From Actinacidiphila acidipaludis (GTDB lineage Bacteria; Actinomycetota; Actinomycetes; Streptomycetales; Streptomycetaceae), in assembly GCF_019890725.1 (NCBI RefSeq), contig NZ_JAINZZ010000025.1, forward strand, positions 42,018 through 106,017: 64,000 nucleotides of DNA, written 5' to 3'. Positions 44,045-53,019 of the stretch are shown here, one piece after another. The notes under the pieces are model-generated. The model was not told the DNA's origin and searched no databases. It saw nothing but the letters and a program-made list of their open reading frames with translations. Both the position numbers and the translations under genes were made by a program. Every line of letters begins with the position of its first letter. The stretch's first letter is position 1.

Positions 44045-45016
44045 GTGGCTCACGACCTCGTCACCATCGGCCGGACCGGCGTCGACATCTATCCCCTCGA
44101 CTACGGCGTCGGCCTGGAGGAGGTGCGCACCTTCCAGAAGTTCCTGGGCGGCAGCGCCACCAACGTCGCCGTCGCCGCGGCCCGCCACGGTCGCGCCGCC
44201 GCCCTCATCACCCGCACCGGCGACGACCCCTTCGGCCGCTACGTGCGCGCCGAGGCGGCCCGCCTCGGCGTCGACCCCGCCCACATCTCGGCCATCACCG
44301 GCCCCGGCGGTCCGCCCACCCCGGTCACCTTCTGCGAGGTCTTCCCCCCGGACGACTTCCCGCTGTACTTCTACCGCTACGGCACCGCGCCCGACCTGAT
44401 GATCGAGCCCGGCGAACTGCCGCTGGACGCCGTCCGCGCGACGGCCGTCTTCTGGGCCACCGTCACCGGCCTGTCCGCGGAGCCCAGCCGTGCCGCCCAC
44501 TTCGCCGCCTGGCAGGCGCGCGGCCGGCGAGCCACCACCGTCCTCGACCTGGACTACCGGCCGATGTTCTGGGCGGACACCGCGCAGGCCCGCGAGCAGG
44601 TCGGCCGGGCGCTGGAGCACGTCACCGTCGCCGTCGGCAACCAGGAGGAGTGCGACGTCGCCGTCGGCGAACGGGACCCGCAGCGCGCCGCCGACGCCCT
44701 GCTGGACCGCGGACTCGACCTCGCCGTCGTCAAGCAGGGCCCCCGGGGCGTCCTCGCCGCCACCCGCGACGAGCGCGTCGAGGTGGCGCCCTTCCCCGTC
44801 CAGGTCGTCAACGGCCTCGGCGCCGGCGACGCCTTCGGCGGCGCCCTCGTCCACGGCGTGCTCGCCGGCTGGGAACTGCGGCGCGTCATCGAGTTCGCCA
44901 ACGTGGCCGGCGCCCTCGTCGCCTCCCGCCTCGAGTGCTCGACCGCCATGCCCACGACCGCCGAGGTCGAGGCGGCCCTCACCGCCCGGGTACGCCCCTC
45001 CGGGAGGACGGCCTGA
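44045..45016 (+). CDS. iolC: 5-dehydro-2-deoxygluconokinase IolC (PfkB family)
   Basis: 323 residues: LVTIGRTGVDIYPLDYGVGLEEVRTFQKFLGGSATNVAVAAARHG is the typical IolC N-terminus, with C-terminal NGLGAGDAFGGALVHG containing catalytic Asp262. It phosphorylates the ring-opened inositol catabolite 5-dehydro-2-deoxygluconate. GTG 44045 has GGGGGA seven bases upstream; GTG 44039 would overlap iolE by 4 nt. Its TGA overlaps the next ATG by one base. Confidence 0.9.
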   Translation: MAHDLVTIGRTGVDIYPLDYGVGLEEVRTFQKFLGGSATNVAVAAARHGRAAALITRTGDDPFGRYVRAEAARLGVDPAHISAITGPGGPPTPVTFCEVFPPDDFPLYFYRYGTAPDLMIEPGELPLDAVRATAVFWATVTGLSAEPSRAAHFAAWQARGRRATTVLDLDYRPMFWADTAQAREQVGRALEHVTVAVGNQEECDVAVGERDPQRAADALLDRGLDLAVVKQGPRGVLAATRDERVEVAPFPVQVVNGLGAGDAFGGALVHGVLAGWELRRVIEFANVAGALVASRLECSTAMPTTAEVEAALTARVRPSGRTA

Positions 45017-45894
45017 TGGACGCCGCACAGCTCACCGAGATCCGCGCCCGCGAGCCCGAACGCATCGGCCACGCCTGGCAGAAGCGCGCCCGGCGGCCCC
45101 TGCTCGGGGACGACGGCCGGCTGCTCGTCGTCGCCGCCGACCACCCCGCCCGGGGCGCCCTCGGTGTGCGCGGCGACGGACGGGCCATGGCCAGCCGTAC
45201 CGATCTGCTGGACCGGCTGGCGAGCGCCCTGTCCCGCCCCGGCGTGGACGGTGTGCTCAGCACCCCCGACCTGCTCGAGGACCTGCTGCTGATGGGCGCG
45301 CTGGAGGACAAGGTCGTCATCGGCTCGATGAACCGCGGCGGACTGCAGGGCGCCGCCTTCGAGTTCGACGACCGCTTCACCGCCTACACCCCGCAGGCCA
45401 TCGCCGAGCAGGGACTGGACGGCGGCAAGACCCTCACCCGGATCTGCCTCGGCGACCCCGGCACGGCGGCCACCCTGGAGTCGACCGCGGCCGCCGTCAC
45501 CGGCCTCGCGAGCCTCGGCCTGATGGCGATGATCGAGCCCTTCCTCTCGGTGCGCGAGCACGGCCGTTCCCGCAACCTGCTCGATCCCGACAGCGTCATC
45601 ACCTCCGTCCACATCGCCAGTGGCCTCGGTGCGACCAGCGCCCACACCTGGCTCAAACTCCCCGTCGTCGACGAGCTGGACCGGGTACTGGACGCCACCA
45701 CCCTGCCCACCCTCCTGCTCGGCGGCGACCCGGTGGGCGACCCCCGCGACACCTACGCCTCCTGGGGCGCCGCACTGCGCATCCCCCAGGTGCGCGGGCT
45801 GGTCGTCGGGCGCGCCCTGCTCTACCCGCCGGACGGCGACGTGGCCGCCGCGGTGGACATCGCCGCCGACCTCACCCACGGGAGCAGCAGGTGA
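45016..45894 (+). CDS. Cgl0159-type (beta/alpha)8 aldolase-like protein of iol clusters
   Basis: 292 residues, class-I-aldolase-like barrel (LLVVAADHPARGALG; KVVIGSMNRGGLQGAAFEFDDRFTAYTP; HTWLKLPVV with a possible Schiff-base Lys; TLLLGGDPVGDP). It resembles the actinobacterial iol-cluster protein known from Corynebacterium. It occupies the place of a canonical IolJ aldolase, so cleavage of the 6-phosphate product of IolC is a reasonable inference. TGATG junction with iolC and GTGA junction with iolB. Confidence 0.8.
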   Translation: MDAAQLTEIRAREPERIGHAWQKRARRPLLGDDGRLLVVAADHPARGALGVRGDGRAMASRTDLLDRLASALSRPGVDGVLSTPDLLEDLLLMGALEDKVVIGSMNRGGLQGAAFEFDDRFTAYTPQAIAEQGLDGGKTLTRICLGDPGTAATLESTAAAVTGLASLGLMAMIEPFLSVREHGRSRNLLDPDSVITSVHIASGLGATSAHTWLKLPVVDELDRVLDATTLPTLLLGGDPVGDPRDTYASWGAALRIPQVRGLVVGRALLYPPDGDVAAAVDIAADLTHGSSR

Positions 45895-46853
45895 CCGACG
45901 AGCCCCGCTGGGTCCTGCCGCACGGCACCGCCGGTGCCGGCGGCTGGGACCTCGCCGTCACCGACGCCCACCCCGGCTGGCACCACACCAGCCTGCACAC
46001 CGCCCGGTTGAGCGGGCACGACACCCGCACGCTCGCCGCGGACGACTTCGAGCACGTGGTCGTCCCGCTGGCCGGGGCCGTGCACCTCACCGCCGAGACC
46101 GACGGCGGCCAGGTGCACCGCATCACGCTCGACGGCCGTCCCGACGTCTTCGCCGGTCCCACGGACGTCGCCTACGTGCCCGCCGGCACCCGCATCACGC
46201 TGCGCGCGGCCGGGGACGCCGGCGCCCGGGTCGCCCTCGCCGGCGCTCTGGCGCCCGGCAGCACCGGCCGCGCGGTCCATCACCTGCCCGCCGCCGGCGT
46301 GCCCGTCGAGCGGCGCGGCGCCGGCGCCGCCTCGCGCGAGGTGCGCAACTTCGGCACGCCCGCGGTGCTCGACGCGGAGTCGGTCATCGCCTGCGAGGTC
46401 GTCACCCCGGCGGGAAACTGGAGTTCCTGGCCCCCGCACAAGCACGACACCGAACGGCCGGGGGAGGAGACCGCGCTGGAGGAGATCTACTACTTCGAGA
46501 CGCTGGCCACCGACCCGCGCTGCACCGACCCGGTCGGCTACCAGCGCGTCTACGCCTCCAGGCCGGACCGACCGGTCGACGTGCTCGCCGAGGTGCGCAC
46601 CGGCGACGTCGTGCTCGTCCCGCACGGCTGGCACGGGCCGTCGGCGGCCGCGCCCGACGCCCACCTGTACTACCTCAACGTCATGGCCGGTCCGGGCCCC
46701 GAGCGGGCCTGGCTGATCTGCGACGACCCCGCGCACGCCTGGGTCCGCGAGACCTGGCCGGACCAGCCGTTCGACTCGCGGCTGCCGCTCACCCGCCGGG
46801 CGGTCCCCGGACCGCACCCGGACCCGGCCCCCACGACGGAGGAGACGGAATGA
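45891..46853 (+). CDS. iolB: 5-deoxy-glucuronate isomerase IolB
   Basis: 320 residues, bicupin fold. The second cupin has WSSWPPHKHDTERPGEETALEEIYYFE with the metal-binding His/Glu set and a downstream HGWHGPSAAAPDAHLYYLNVMAGP. It isomerises 5-deoxy-glucuronate to 5-dehydro-2-deoxygluconate, the step between IolD and IolC. GTG start overlaps the preceding gene (GTGA), and its own TGA overlaps the iolD ATG (ATGA). Confidence 0.9.
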   Translation: MTDEPRWVLPHGTAGAGGWDLAVTDAHPGWHHTSLHTARLSGHDTRTLAADDFEHVVVPLAGAVHLTAETDGGQVHRITLDGRPDVFAGPTDVAYVPAGTRITLRAAGDAGARVALAGALAPGSTGRAVHHLPAAGVPVERRGAGAASREVRNFGTPAVLDAESVIACEVVTPAGNWSSWPPHKHDTERPGEETALEEIYYFETLATDPRCTDPVGYQRVYASRPDRPVDVLAEVRTGDVVLVPHGWHGPSAAAPDAHLYYLNVMAGPGPERAWLICDDPAHAWVRETWPDQPFDSRLPLTRRAVPGPHPDPAPTTEETE

Positions 46854-48820
46854 GCACCACGCAGGCCGCGACGGTGCGGCTGACGGTGGCCCAGGCGACG
46901 GCCCGGTTCCTGGCCGCCCAGTGGTCGGAGCGGGACGGGGAGCGCCGCCGGTTCTTCGCCGGCGTCTTCGGCATCTTCGGCCACGGCAACGTGGCCGGCT
47001 TCGGGCAGGCGCTGCTCCAGATGGAGCAGGACGCCGACGGCCGTTCGCCGCTGCCGTACGTCCTGGCCCGCAACGAGCAGGCCATGGTCCACACGTCCGT
47101 CGCCTACGCGCGCCAGCGGGACCGGCTGGAGGCCTGGGCCTGCACCGCCTCCATCGGGCCCGGGTCCACCAACATGCTGACCGGCGCCGCGCTCGCCACC
47201 ATCAACCGCATCCCGGTGCTGCTCCTGCCCTCCGACACCTTCGCCACCCGCGTGAGCGCGCCGGTCCTGCAGGAGCTGGAACAGCCGTACGCCGCCGACC
47301 TCAGCGTCAACGACGCCTTCCGGCCCCTCTCACGCTTCTTCGACCGGGTCAGCCGTCCCGAGCAGTTGCCGGCGGCGCTGCTCGGCGCGATGCGCGTGCT
47401 CACCGATCCCGCGGACACCGGCGCCGCCACCATCTCGCTGCCGCAGGACGTGCAGGCCGAGGCCCACGACTGGCCGGTGGAGCTCTTCGCCCCGCGCACC
47501 TGGCACATCGCCCGTCCGCCGGCGGAGACCGCCCTGGTCCGGGCCGCGGCCGGACTCGTGCGCGGCGCCCGGCGCCCGATGCTCGTGGCCGGCGGCGGCG
47601 TCCACTACTCCGCCGCGGAGGACGCGCTGCGTGCCTTCGCCGAGGCGACCGGCATTCCCGTCGGCGAGACGCAGGCAGGCAAGGGCTCCCTGCCGCACGG
47701 CCACCCGCGGCTGATGGGCGCGGTCGGCTCCACCGGCACCACCGCGGCCAACGCCCTGGCCCGCGAGGCCGACCTCGTCATCGGTGTCGGCACCCGCTGG
47801 AGCGACTTCACCACCGCCTCCCGCACGGCCTTCCAGCAGCCCGGCGTGCGGTTCGTCAACATCAACGTGGCGGCCTTCGACGCGGGCAAACACGCGGGAC
47901 TGGCCCTGGTGGGCGACGCCCGCGAGGCGTTGACGGCCCTGACCGCGGCCTTGGCCGGCCACCGCGTGCCGGACGGCTACGAGCAGCAACAGGCCGGGCT
48001 GTGGAGCGCGTGGGACGCCGCCGTGGAGGCCGCCTACCACCCGGACGCCACGGTCACCGACCGTCTCGCCGAGGGCGTCCTCACCCAGTCCACCGTGCTG
48101 GGCTGCGTCAACGAACTCTCCGATCCGCGCGACGTCGTGCTGTGCGCGGCCGGTTCGATGCCCGGCGACCTGCACAAGCTGTGGCGCGTCCGCGACCGCA
48201 AGGGCTACCACGTGGAGTACGGCTACTCCTGTATGGGCTACGAGATCCCCGGCGCGATCGGCGCCCGGCTCGCCGACGGCACCCGCGACGTCTTCGCCAT
48301 GGTCGGCGACGGCGGCTATCTGATGATGCCCACCGAACTCGCCACCGCCGTTCAGGAACGCGTCAAGATCATCGTCGTGCTGGTGCAGAACAACGGCTTC
48401 CACTCCATCGGTTCGCTCTCGGAGTCCCTGGGCTCCCAGCGGTTCGGCACCCAGTACCGCTACCGCGGCGCCGGCGGCCGACTCGACGGCCCCCGCCTGC
48501 CGACCGACCTCGCCGCCAACGCCCGCAGCCTTGGCGCGCACGTCATCGAGGCGCACTCCCGCAAGGACCTGGAGTCCGCGATCGCCGAGGCCAAGGCGTG
48601 GCCGGCCGACGGCGGTCCCGTGGTCATCCACGTCGAGACCGATCCGCGGGTGTCCTCGCCCGACAGCGCGAGCTGGTGGGACGTCCCGGTCAGCCAGGCG
48701 GCCACCCTCGAGACCACGCGGGCGGCACACGGGGAGTACGTCCGGCACAAGGCCGGGCAGCGACCGCTGATCGCTCCCGCGCCGCCGGCGGACGAGCCGG
48801 ACCCCGGCGCATCCTCGTAA
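46850..48820 (+). CDS. iolD: trihydroxycyclohexane-1,2-dione hydrolase IolD (ThDP enzyme)
   Basis: 656 residues, in the IolD size range and longer than most ThDP enzymes. FFAGVFGIFGHGNVAGFGQAL and RNEQAMVHTSVAYAR form the pyrimidine domain, with the conserved Glu in RNEQA; the ThDP/Mg motif runs from MVGDGGYLMM to VQNNGF (from about residue 484). It hydrolyses the C-C bond of the inositol-derived diketone to 5-deoxy-glucuronate. Last gene of the operon; a weak hairpin (48837-48857) follows. No iolA, iolJ or inositol transporter gene is in the window. Confidence 0.92.
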   Translation: MSTTQAATVRLTVAQATARFLAAQWSERDGERRRFFAGVFGIFGHGNVAGFGQALLQMEQDADGRSPLPYVLARNEQAMVHTSVAYARQRDRLEAWACTASIGPGSTNMLTGAALATINRIPVLLLPSDTFATRVSAPVLQELEQPYAADLSVNDAFRPLSRFFDRVSRPEQLPAALLGAMRVLTDPADTGAATISLPQDVQAEAHDWPVELFAPRTWHIARPPAETALVRAAAGLVRGARRPMLVAGGGVHYSAAEDALRAFAEATGIPVGETQAGKGSLPHGHPRLMGAVGSTGTTAANALAREADLVIGVGTRWSDFTTASRTAFQQPGVRFVNINVAAFDAGKHAGLALVGDAREALTALTAALAGHRVPDGYEQQQAGLWSAWDAAVEAAYHPDATVTDRLAEGVLTQSTVLGCVNELSDPRDVVLCAAGSMPGDLHKLWRVRDRKGYHVEYGYSCMGYEIPGAIGARLADGTRDVFAMVGDGGYLMMPTELATAVQERVKIIVVLVQNNGFHSIGSLSESLGSQRFGTQYRYRGAGGRLDGPRLPTDLAANARSLGAHVIEAHSRKDLESAIAEAKAWPADGGPVVIHVETDPRVSSPDSASWWDVPVSQAATLETTRAAHGEYVRHKAGQRPLIAPAPPADEPDPGASS

Positions 48821-48836
48821 GGCCGTCGCGCACCGT

Positions 48837-48857
48837 GCGGGGCAGGGCCGTCCCCGC
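48837..48857. terminator. weak hairpin after iolD
   Basis: GCGGGG and CCCCGC form a 6-bp stem with a 9-nt loop between the convergent iolD and GNAT genes. Confidence 0.4.
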
Positions 48858-48860
48858 CCG

Positions 48861-49520
48861 TCAGGCCCCCGGGACGGAGTCGAGACCGAGGACGGGCAGG
48901 CACTCCTCGACGCCGGTCAGCTCGATGTCGTCCCGGCGGACCCGTTCCCACGCGTCACGCGTGAGCCGCCACTGCTGGATCCGCCCGGGCTCGCCCCGGC
49001 GGGTGTCCCAGTCCGTGCCGTTCGGTTCGTAGCCCAGGGCCTGGGAGATGCGGTTGGACGCCGCGTTGTCGACGAAGGCGTCGCTGCCGGCCTCGCGTGC
49101 GCCCATCCCGGCGAACGCCAGGTGCAGGATCGCGGCCCGCATCTCCTTGCCGAGCCCCTGTCCACGGCTGCCGGGCGCCAGCCACGAGAAACTGGACACC
49201 GTGCCGAACCGCGTGAAGTTCCGGCCGACCAAGTCCTGCATGCCGACCGGTTCGCCGTCGACGAGCACGGCGAAATACAGCCGCCACGCGTCTGGGCTCA
49301 CCCGGGAACGGCCACCCCAGATACTGCGCAGCCACCGCCATTCCCGTTCCGGGTTGTCCGCGTAGAACGAGATCGGGTCGTCGAACGGCCACGGCTCGGC
49401 GTCGGCGATCCCGGCGCGCACGAGCGGCACGAGACGTTCCAGCAGGTCGTCGGACGCGCCGGCCAGCGTCAGGCGCGGCGTGCGGACTGCGACGTTCAGC
49501 GGGGGATAGGTGTGAGCCAC
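48861..49520 (-). CDS. GNAT-family N-acetyltransferase
   Basis: About 219 residues from GTG 49520. GNAT core with VGMQDLVGRNF, the acetyl-CoA pyrophosphate loop SRGQGLGKEMRAA and AFVDNAASNRISQALGYEPNGT. Resembles the RimJ/RimL-type acyltransferases; acceptor unknown. An upstream ATG at 49556 would add 12 residues; neither start has a strong ribosome site. Confidence 0.82.
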   Translation of the reverse strand: MAHTYPPLNVAVRTPRLTLAGASDDLLERLVPLVRAGIADAEPWPFDDPISFYADNPEREWRWLRSIWGGRSRVSPDAWRLYFAVLVDGEPVGMQDLVGRNFTRFGTVSSFSWLAPGSRGQGLGKEMRAAILHLAFAGMGAREAGSDAFVDNAASNRISQALGYEPNGTDWDTRRGEPGRIQQWRLTRDAWERVRRDDIELTGVEECLPVLGLDSVPGA

Positions 49521-49666
49521 GCCCGGGACGGTAGCCAGTCCGTCCGGCCGCCGCATCCGGTTTTCGCCGGCCGCCGACAGGGCGGTCCGCGGTCCGGGCC
49601 GCCGATGAGTTTCGGTGCTCCGGCCGGTCAACCAGCCACATCGAGACCGAGCGGAAGGTGCGGGGC

Positions 49667-50212
49667 GTGCGAAAGACCGTGGTGTACGAGCTGGTGTCCC
49701 TCGACGGGGTCGCCGAGGACCCGGACAGCTTCTTCGACGAGTGGGACGACGTGGTGGACGCCCACCTCGCCTCGGTGATCGCGACTCAGGACGCCGTCGT
49801 GCTCGGACGCCGCAGCTACACCCAGTGGGCGCGGTTCTGGCCCACCAGCGACATCGAGCCCTTCGCGACCTTCATCAACGGGGTCACCAAGTACGTCGCG
49901 ACGTCGACGCCCCTCGACGCGGATTGGGCCGAGGCGACGGCGGTCGACGGTGAACTGGTCGGCTTCGTGCGGAATCTCAAGGAGCAGCCCGGAGGCGACA
50001 TCGGCGTCCATGCGAGCATCTCGGTCGCGCAGGCACTGCTGACGGCCGGCGTCGTCGACGAACTCCGGCTCGTCGTGGCCCCGAGGGTCGCCGCCGGCGG
50101 CCGCCGCCTCCTGGACGGCCTGCCGCCGCTGCGGCTCGAAGCGGTCAGCAGCGAACTCTCCCCGACCGGCTACCTGCTTCTCGACTACCGCGTCACGGGA
50201 CGGAACAGCTGA
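49667..50212 (+). CDS. dihydrofolate reductase/RibD C-terminal family protein
   Basis: 181 residues of the RibD_C/DHFR-like fold: TVVYELVSLDGVAEDPD, DAVVLGRRSYTQWARFW and DIGVHASISVAQALLTAGVVDELRLVVAPRVAAGGRRLLDG. Most such single-domain actinomycete proteins (YyaP/YwjB type) are uncharacterised NADPH-linked reductases. GTG 49667 is favoured over GTG 49658 by spacing from GGAAGG. Confidence 0.85.
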   Translation: MRKTVVYELVSLDGVAEDPDSFFDEWDDVVDAHLASVIATQDAVVLGRRSYTQWARFWPTSDIEPFATFINGVTKYVATSTPLDADWAEATAVDGELVGFVRNLKEQPGGDIGVHASISVAQALLTAGVVDELRLVVAPRVAAGGRRLLDGLPPLRLEAVSSELSPTGYLLLDYRVTGRNS

Positions 50213-50337
50213 CGCTGTGACCGACGCAGCTGGGTCAGCTGATCGGGCCGTTCCCGGCGACGACCGGCCTGCGGCATGCTGCCGGGAGCACGGGAGCAGC
50301 AGGTAAGTGCTGGGGGACCCCGGAGCGTATAGGGGGT

Positions 50338-50844
50338 GTGAAGCAGCTGGAGTTCAAGGAGTTCTACCGAGCCAGCCGGGATGTCTGCCTGCGGGCGGTC
50401 CTGGTGAGTGTGGGCGACAGGCAGCTCGCCGAGGACCTGGTGGCCGAGGCGTTCACCCGCGCCTGGGCGTCCTGGCCGAAGGTCAGCCGGCATCCGGCGC
50501 CGCGCGCGTGGATCGTGCGCACCGCGCTCAACACCCGGGTGTCCTGGTGGCGGCGGAAGCGGAAGGAGATCGGGCTGGAGGACGGCACGCCCGACGTGCC
50601 CGATCCGCGCGAAGCCGAGCCCGGCCTGGACCCCGGCCTGCTCGCCGTGCTGCGTCAACTGCCGCAACGGCAGCGGGAAGTGATCGCACTGCGCGTCTTC
50701 CTCGATCTGGACACCCGGGCCACGGCCAGGGCGCTCGGGATCGCGGAAGGCACCGTCACCGCCCACTTGTCGCGCGCCGTGGCGGCGTTGCGCGAACAGC
50801 TCGTCGCCGTCGACGACGGCACCCCCAACGACCAGGAGGTCTGA
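50338..50844 (+). CDS. ECF/SigE-type RNA polymerase sigma factor
   Basis: 168 residues: region 2 (FKEFYRASRDVCLRAVLVSVGDRQLAEDLVAEAFTRAWASW) and region 4 (LPQRQREVIALRVFLDLDTRATARALGIAEGTVTAHLSRAVAALREQL). GTG start behind AGGGGG. The co-directional gene 2 bases downstream encodes a probable membrane regulator. Target promoters unknown. Confidence 0.9.
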   Translation: MKQLEFKEFYRASRDVCLRAVLVSVGDRQLAEDLVAEAFTRAWASWPKVSRHPAPRAWIVRTALNTRVSWWRRKRKEIGLEDGTPDVPDPREAEPGLDPGLLAVLRQLPQRQREVIALRVFLDLDTRATARALGIAEGTVTAHLSRAVAALREQLVAVDDGTPNDQEV

Positions 50845-50846
50845 CC

Positions 50847-51506
50847 ATGAACGACCACGATGTGCTCGACGCACTGAGGAACTCGTTCGACGACATCACC
50901 ATGTCCACGCCGGTGGAGCGCATCGAGGCGGCCGGCAGCGCCCGGCGCAACCGGCGCCGTCTCGTGGGCACCGCCGGGGTCGCGGCCGCAGCGGCCCTCG
51001 CGATCGGTGTGCCCGTCCTGATCAACCCCTCGACGGCTCCGCCGTCGGCCGGCGACAGCACCGGCGCGGGCTCGGTGCACATCCAGACGGCCGCCTACAC
51101 CGTCGACACGAAGACGGACGGCACGCTCGTCGCCACCTGGGACAAGGCCGCCTACTTCAGCGACCACAAGGGGCTGGAGAAGGCGCTGCACCGGGCCGGG
51201 TTCCCGGTCGTGATCAAGGAGGGCGTGTTCTGCAAGGGGCCGCACGACGACGGGAGGCTGAGCCCCAGCGGGTCGGGGCCCGGGGTCTCGGACGTCATGA
51301 AGGGCGGGAGGGGCCATGACGGCAGGGTGACCTTCACGTTCTACCCCGCGGCCATGCCGGCAGGGAAGCAACTGTTCATCGGCTACCTCAACGATGCGCA
51401 ACTGGCCTCGGTCCACATGAACCCCGGCTCGGTGGAGCGGATCGTCCCGGCGACCGGCCCCCTGACGTGCACGAGCACGCCGCCGCCTGAGCACCACTAC
51501 AACTGA
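50847..51506 (+). CDS. membrane-anchored protein, putative regulator of the upstream sigma factor
   Basis: 219 residues: a cytoplasmic N-terminus (MNDHDVLDALRNSFDDITMSTPVERIEAAG) like those of proteins co-encoded with SigE-type sigma factors, an Arg-rich patch, one helix (GTAGVAAAAALAIGVPVLI) and a secreted domain with two cysteines (VFCKGPHD, PLTCTST) that could be paired. No zinc anti-sigma motif. ATG with AGGAGG upstream, 2 bases after the sigma stop. Confidence 0.75.
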   Translation: MNDHDVLDALRNSFDDITMSTPVERIEAAGSARRNRRRLVGTAGVAAAAALAIGVPVLINPSTAPPSAGDSTGAGSVHIQTAAYTVDTKTDGTLVATWDKAAYFSDHKGLEKALHRAGFPVVIKEGVFCKGPHDDGRLSPSGSGPGVSDVMKGGRGHDGRVTFTFYPAAMPAGKQLFIGYLNDAQLASVHMNPGSVERIVPATGPLTCTSTPPPEHHYN

Positions 51507-51637
51507 CCGCAGCGCGCGGCCCGGCCGGGCGGATCCCCCGACCGGGCCGGCCGACAGCCGGCGGACCGGCTGGGTCGTGTCCATCCGAGTCGCCGGAGGC
51601 CGCGGTGCTATGACCACGTGACACATTGGGTGCGGGG

Positions 51638-52074
51638 GTGGAAACACGGGAAGCGGCCTACCGGCGGCTGCGCGAGTACGCGGCGCACCTCACGCCGCCG
51701 CCCTGCTCCGACCGGTTCGAGATCAGCGGCAACACCATCGTGACGATCTGGTCGTCCTGCCCTTCGCGGCCACGGATACCGACGACGCTTTCTCCGCCGA
51801 TGCGGTCGAACTCGCGGTGGAGATCGTCTCTCCGTCGAACCCGGAGAACGACTACCAGGACAAGATCCGCGATTATCCGGCGATGGGCATCCCTCATTAC
51901 CTGATCATCGATCCGCGCAACGGGACAGCCCATCACCACTGGCGCATCGTCACCGACTACGGACGCCCTGCCTACGACAATCATCTCGCTTAGGTGTTCG
52001 GCGACAAGATCACGGTGGGCGACTGGATCATCGACACGCAGGGGCTTCCCCGCTACGGAGGCGGGGACGCATGA
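51638..52074 (+). pseudogene. decayed Uma2-family (DUF820) gene
   Basis: The N-terminal part (VETREAAYRRLREYAAHLTPPP, EISGNTIVT) and C-terminal part (DLVVLPF; LAVEIVSPSNPENDY; MGIPHYLIIDPRNG; GDWIIDTQGLPRY) are in different frames. About 60 residues between them are missing relative to the intact homologue at 10168-10749, and an in-frame TAG lies at 51991-51993. Three lesions make this a clear pseudogene. Confidence 0.85.
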
Positions 52075-52092
52075 CCCCGGGCGGAGCAGCGG

Positions 52093-53019
52093 TCACTCCT
52101 TGACCGAGTCCGCGTTGGCACCGCGGACGAAGTACCGCTGGAAGCAGAAGAACAGGACCGCCACCGGCAGGGTGGACAGCAGGGCGGCGGCCAGCTTCAG
52201 CGGGTACTGGGTGCCTCCGCCGAGCCCGCCGGAGACGAAATGGGCGAGGCCCGTGGTCAGCGTGTCGTAGCGACTGGACTGCGTGGACACCAGGAAGTGC
52301 GTGAACTCGTTCCACGACCCCTGGAAGGACAGCACGGTCAGCGTGATGAGCGAGGGCCGGGACATGGGGAGTACGACGGACCAGAAGGTCCGCAGCACGC
52401 CGGCCCCGTCGATGCGGGCGGCCTCCTCGATCTCGCGCGGCACCGACTCGAAGAACTGCTTCATGATGAAGACGCCGCCCGCGTCGACGAGCAGCGGCGT
52501 GATCATCCCGCCGTAGCTGTCGAACATCCCGAACTCCTTGAGGACCAGGAACTTCGGGATCAGCAGCACGACCGGGGGCACGGACATCGCGGCCAGCAGG
52601 AACACGAAGAGCGTTCTGCGTCCGGGAAATCGCAGCCTGGCCAGCGCGTACCCGGCCATCGAGTCGAACGCCACCCGCCCCGACGTCACCACCACGGTGA
52701 CGAACGCCGAGTTCCCCAGCCAGCGCAGGAACGGCACGCTCTCGGCGGTCCCGCTCAGGCCGAACAGCCGCCGGTACGCCTCGACGGTCGGCTCGGCGGA
52801 GAACAACGACATCGGGTGGGCGGCCGCGGCCGGATCCGTCTTGAAGCTGGTGGCCAGCTGGATCAGGAACGGCAGCAGGTAGAGCAACGCGAAGGCGCAC
52901 AGCGCGAGATAGCCGGCGACCCGCGCCGGACGGGGGAAGCGCCCCAGGACCGGCCGCTCGCCGGCCGGAGCGTTCCCGCCCCTGACGCCGCGGCCCTCGA
53001 CTCGGTCAGCGACTGCCAC
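52093..53019 (-). CDS. CUT1 sugar ABC transporter permease (MalG-type)
   Basis: 308 residues, six helices, EAA loop REIEEAARIDGAGVLRTFWSVVLPMSRP. It overlaps the upstream permease gene by 14 nt. Third gene of the minus-strand module headed by the LacI regulator at 55531-56562. Confidence 0.9.
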   Translation of the reverse strand: MAVADRVEGRGVRGGNAPAGERPVLGRFPRPARVAGYLALCAFALLYLLPFLIQLATSFKTDPAAAAHPMSLFSAEPTVEAYRRLFGLSGTAESVPFLRWLGNSAFVTVVVTSGRVAFDSMAGYALARLRFPGRRTLFVFLLAAMSVPPVVLLIPKFLVLKEFGMFDSYGGMITPLLVDAGGVFIMKQFFESVPREIEEAARIDGAGVLRTFWSVVLPMSRPSLITLTVLSFQGSWNEFTHFLVSTQSSRYDTLTTGLAHFVSGGLGGGTQYPLKLAAALLSTLPVAVLFFCFQRYFVRGANADSVKE

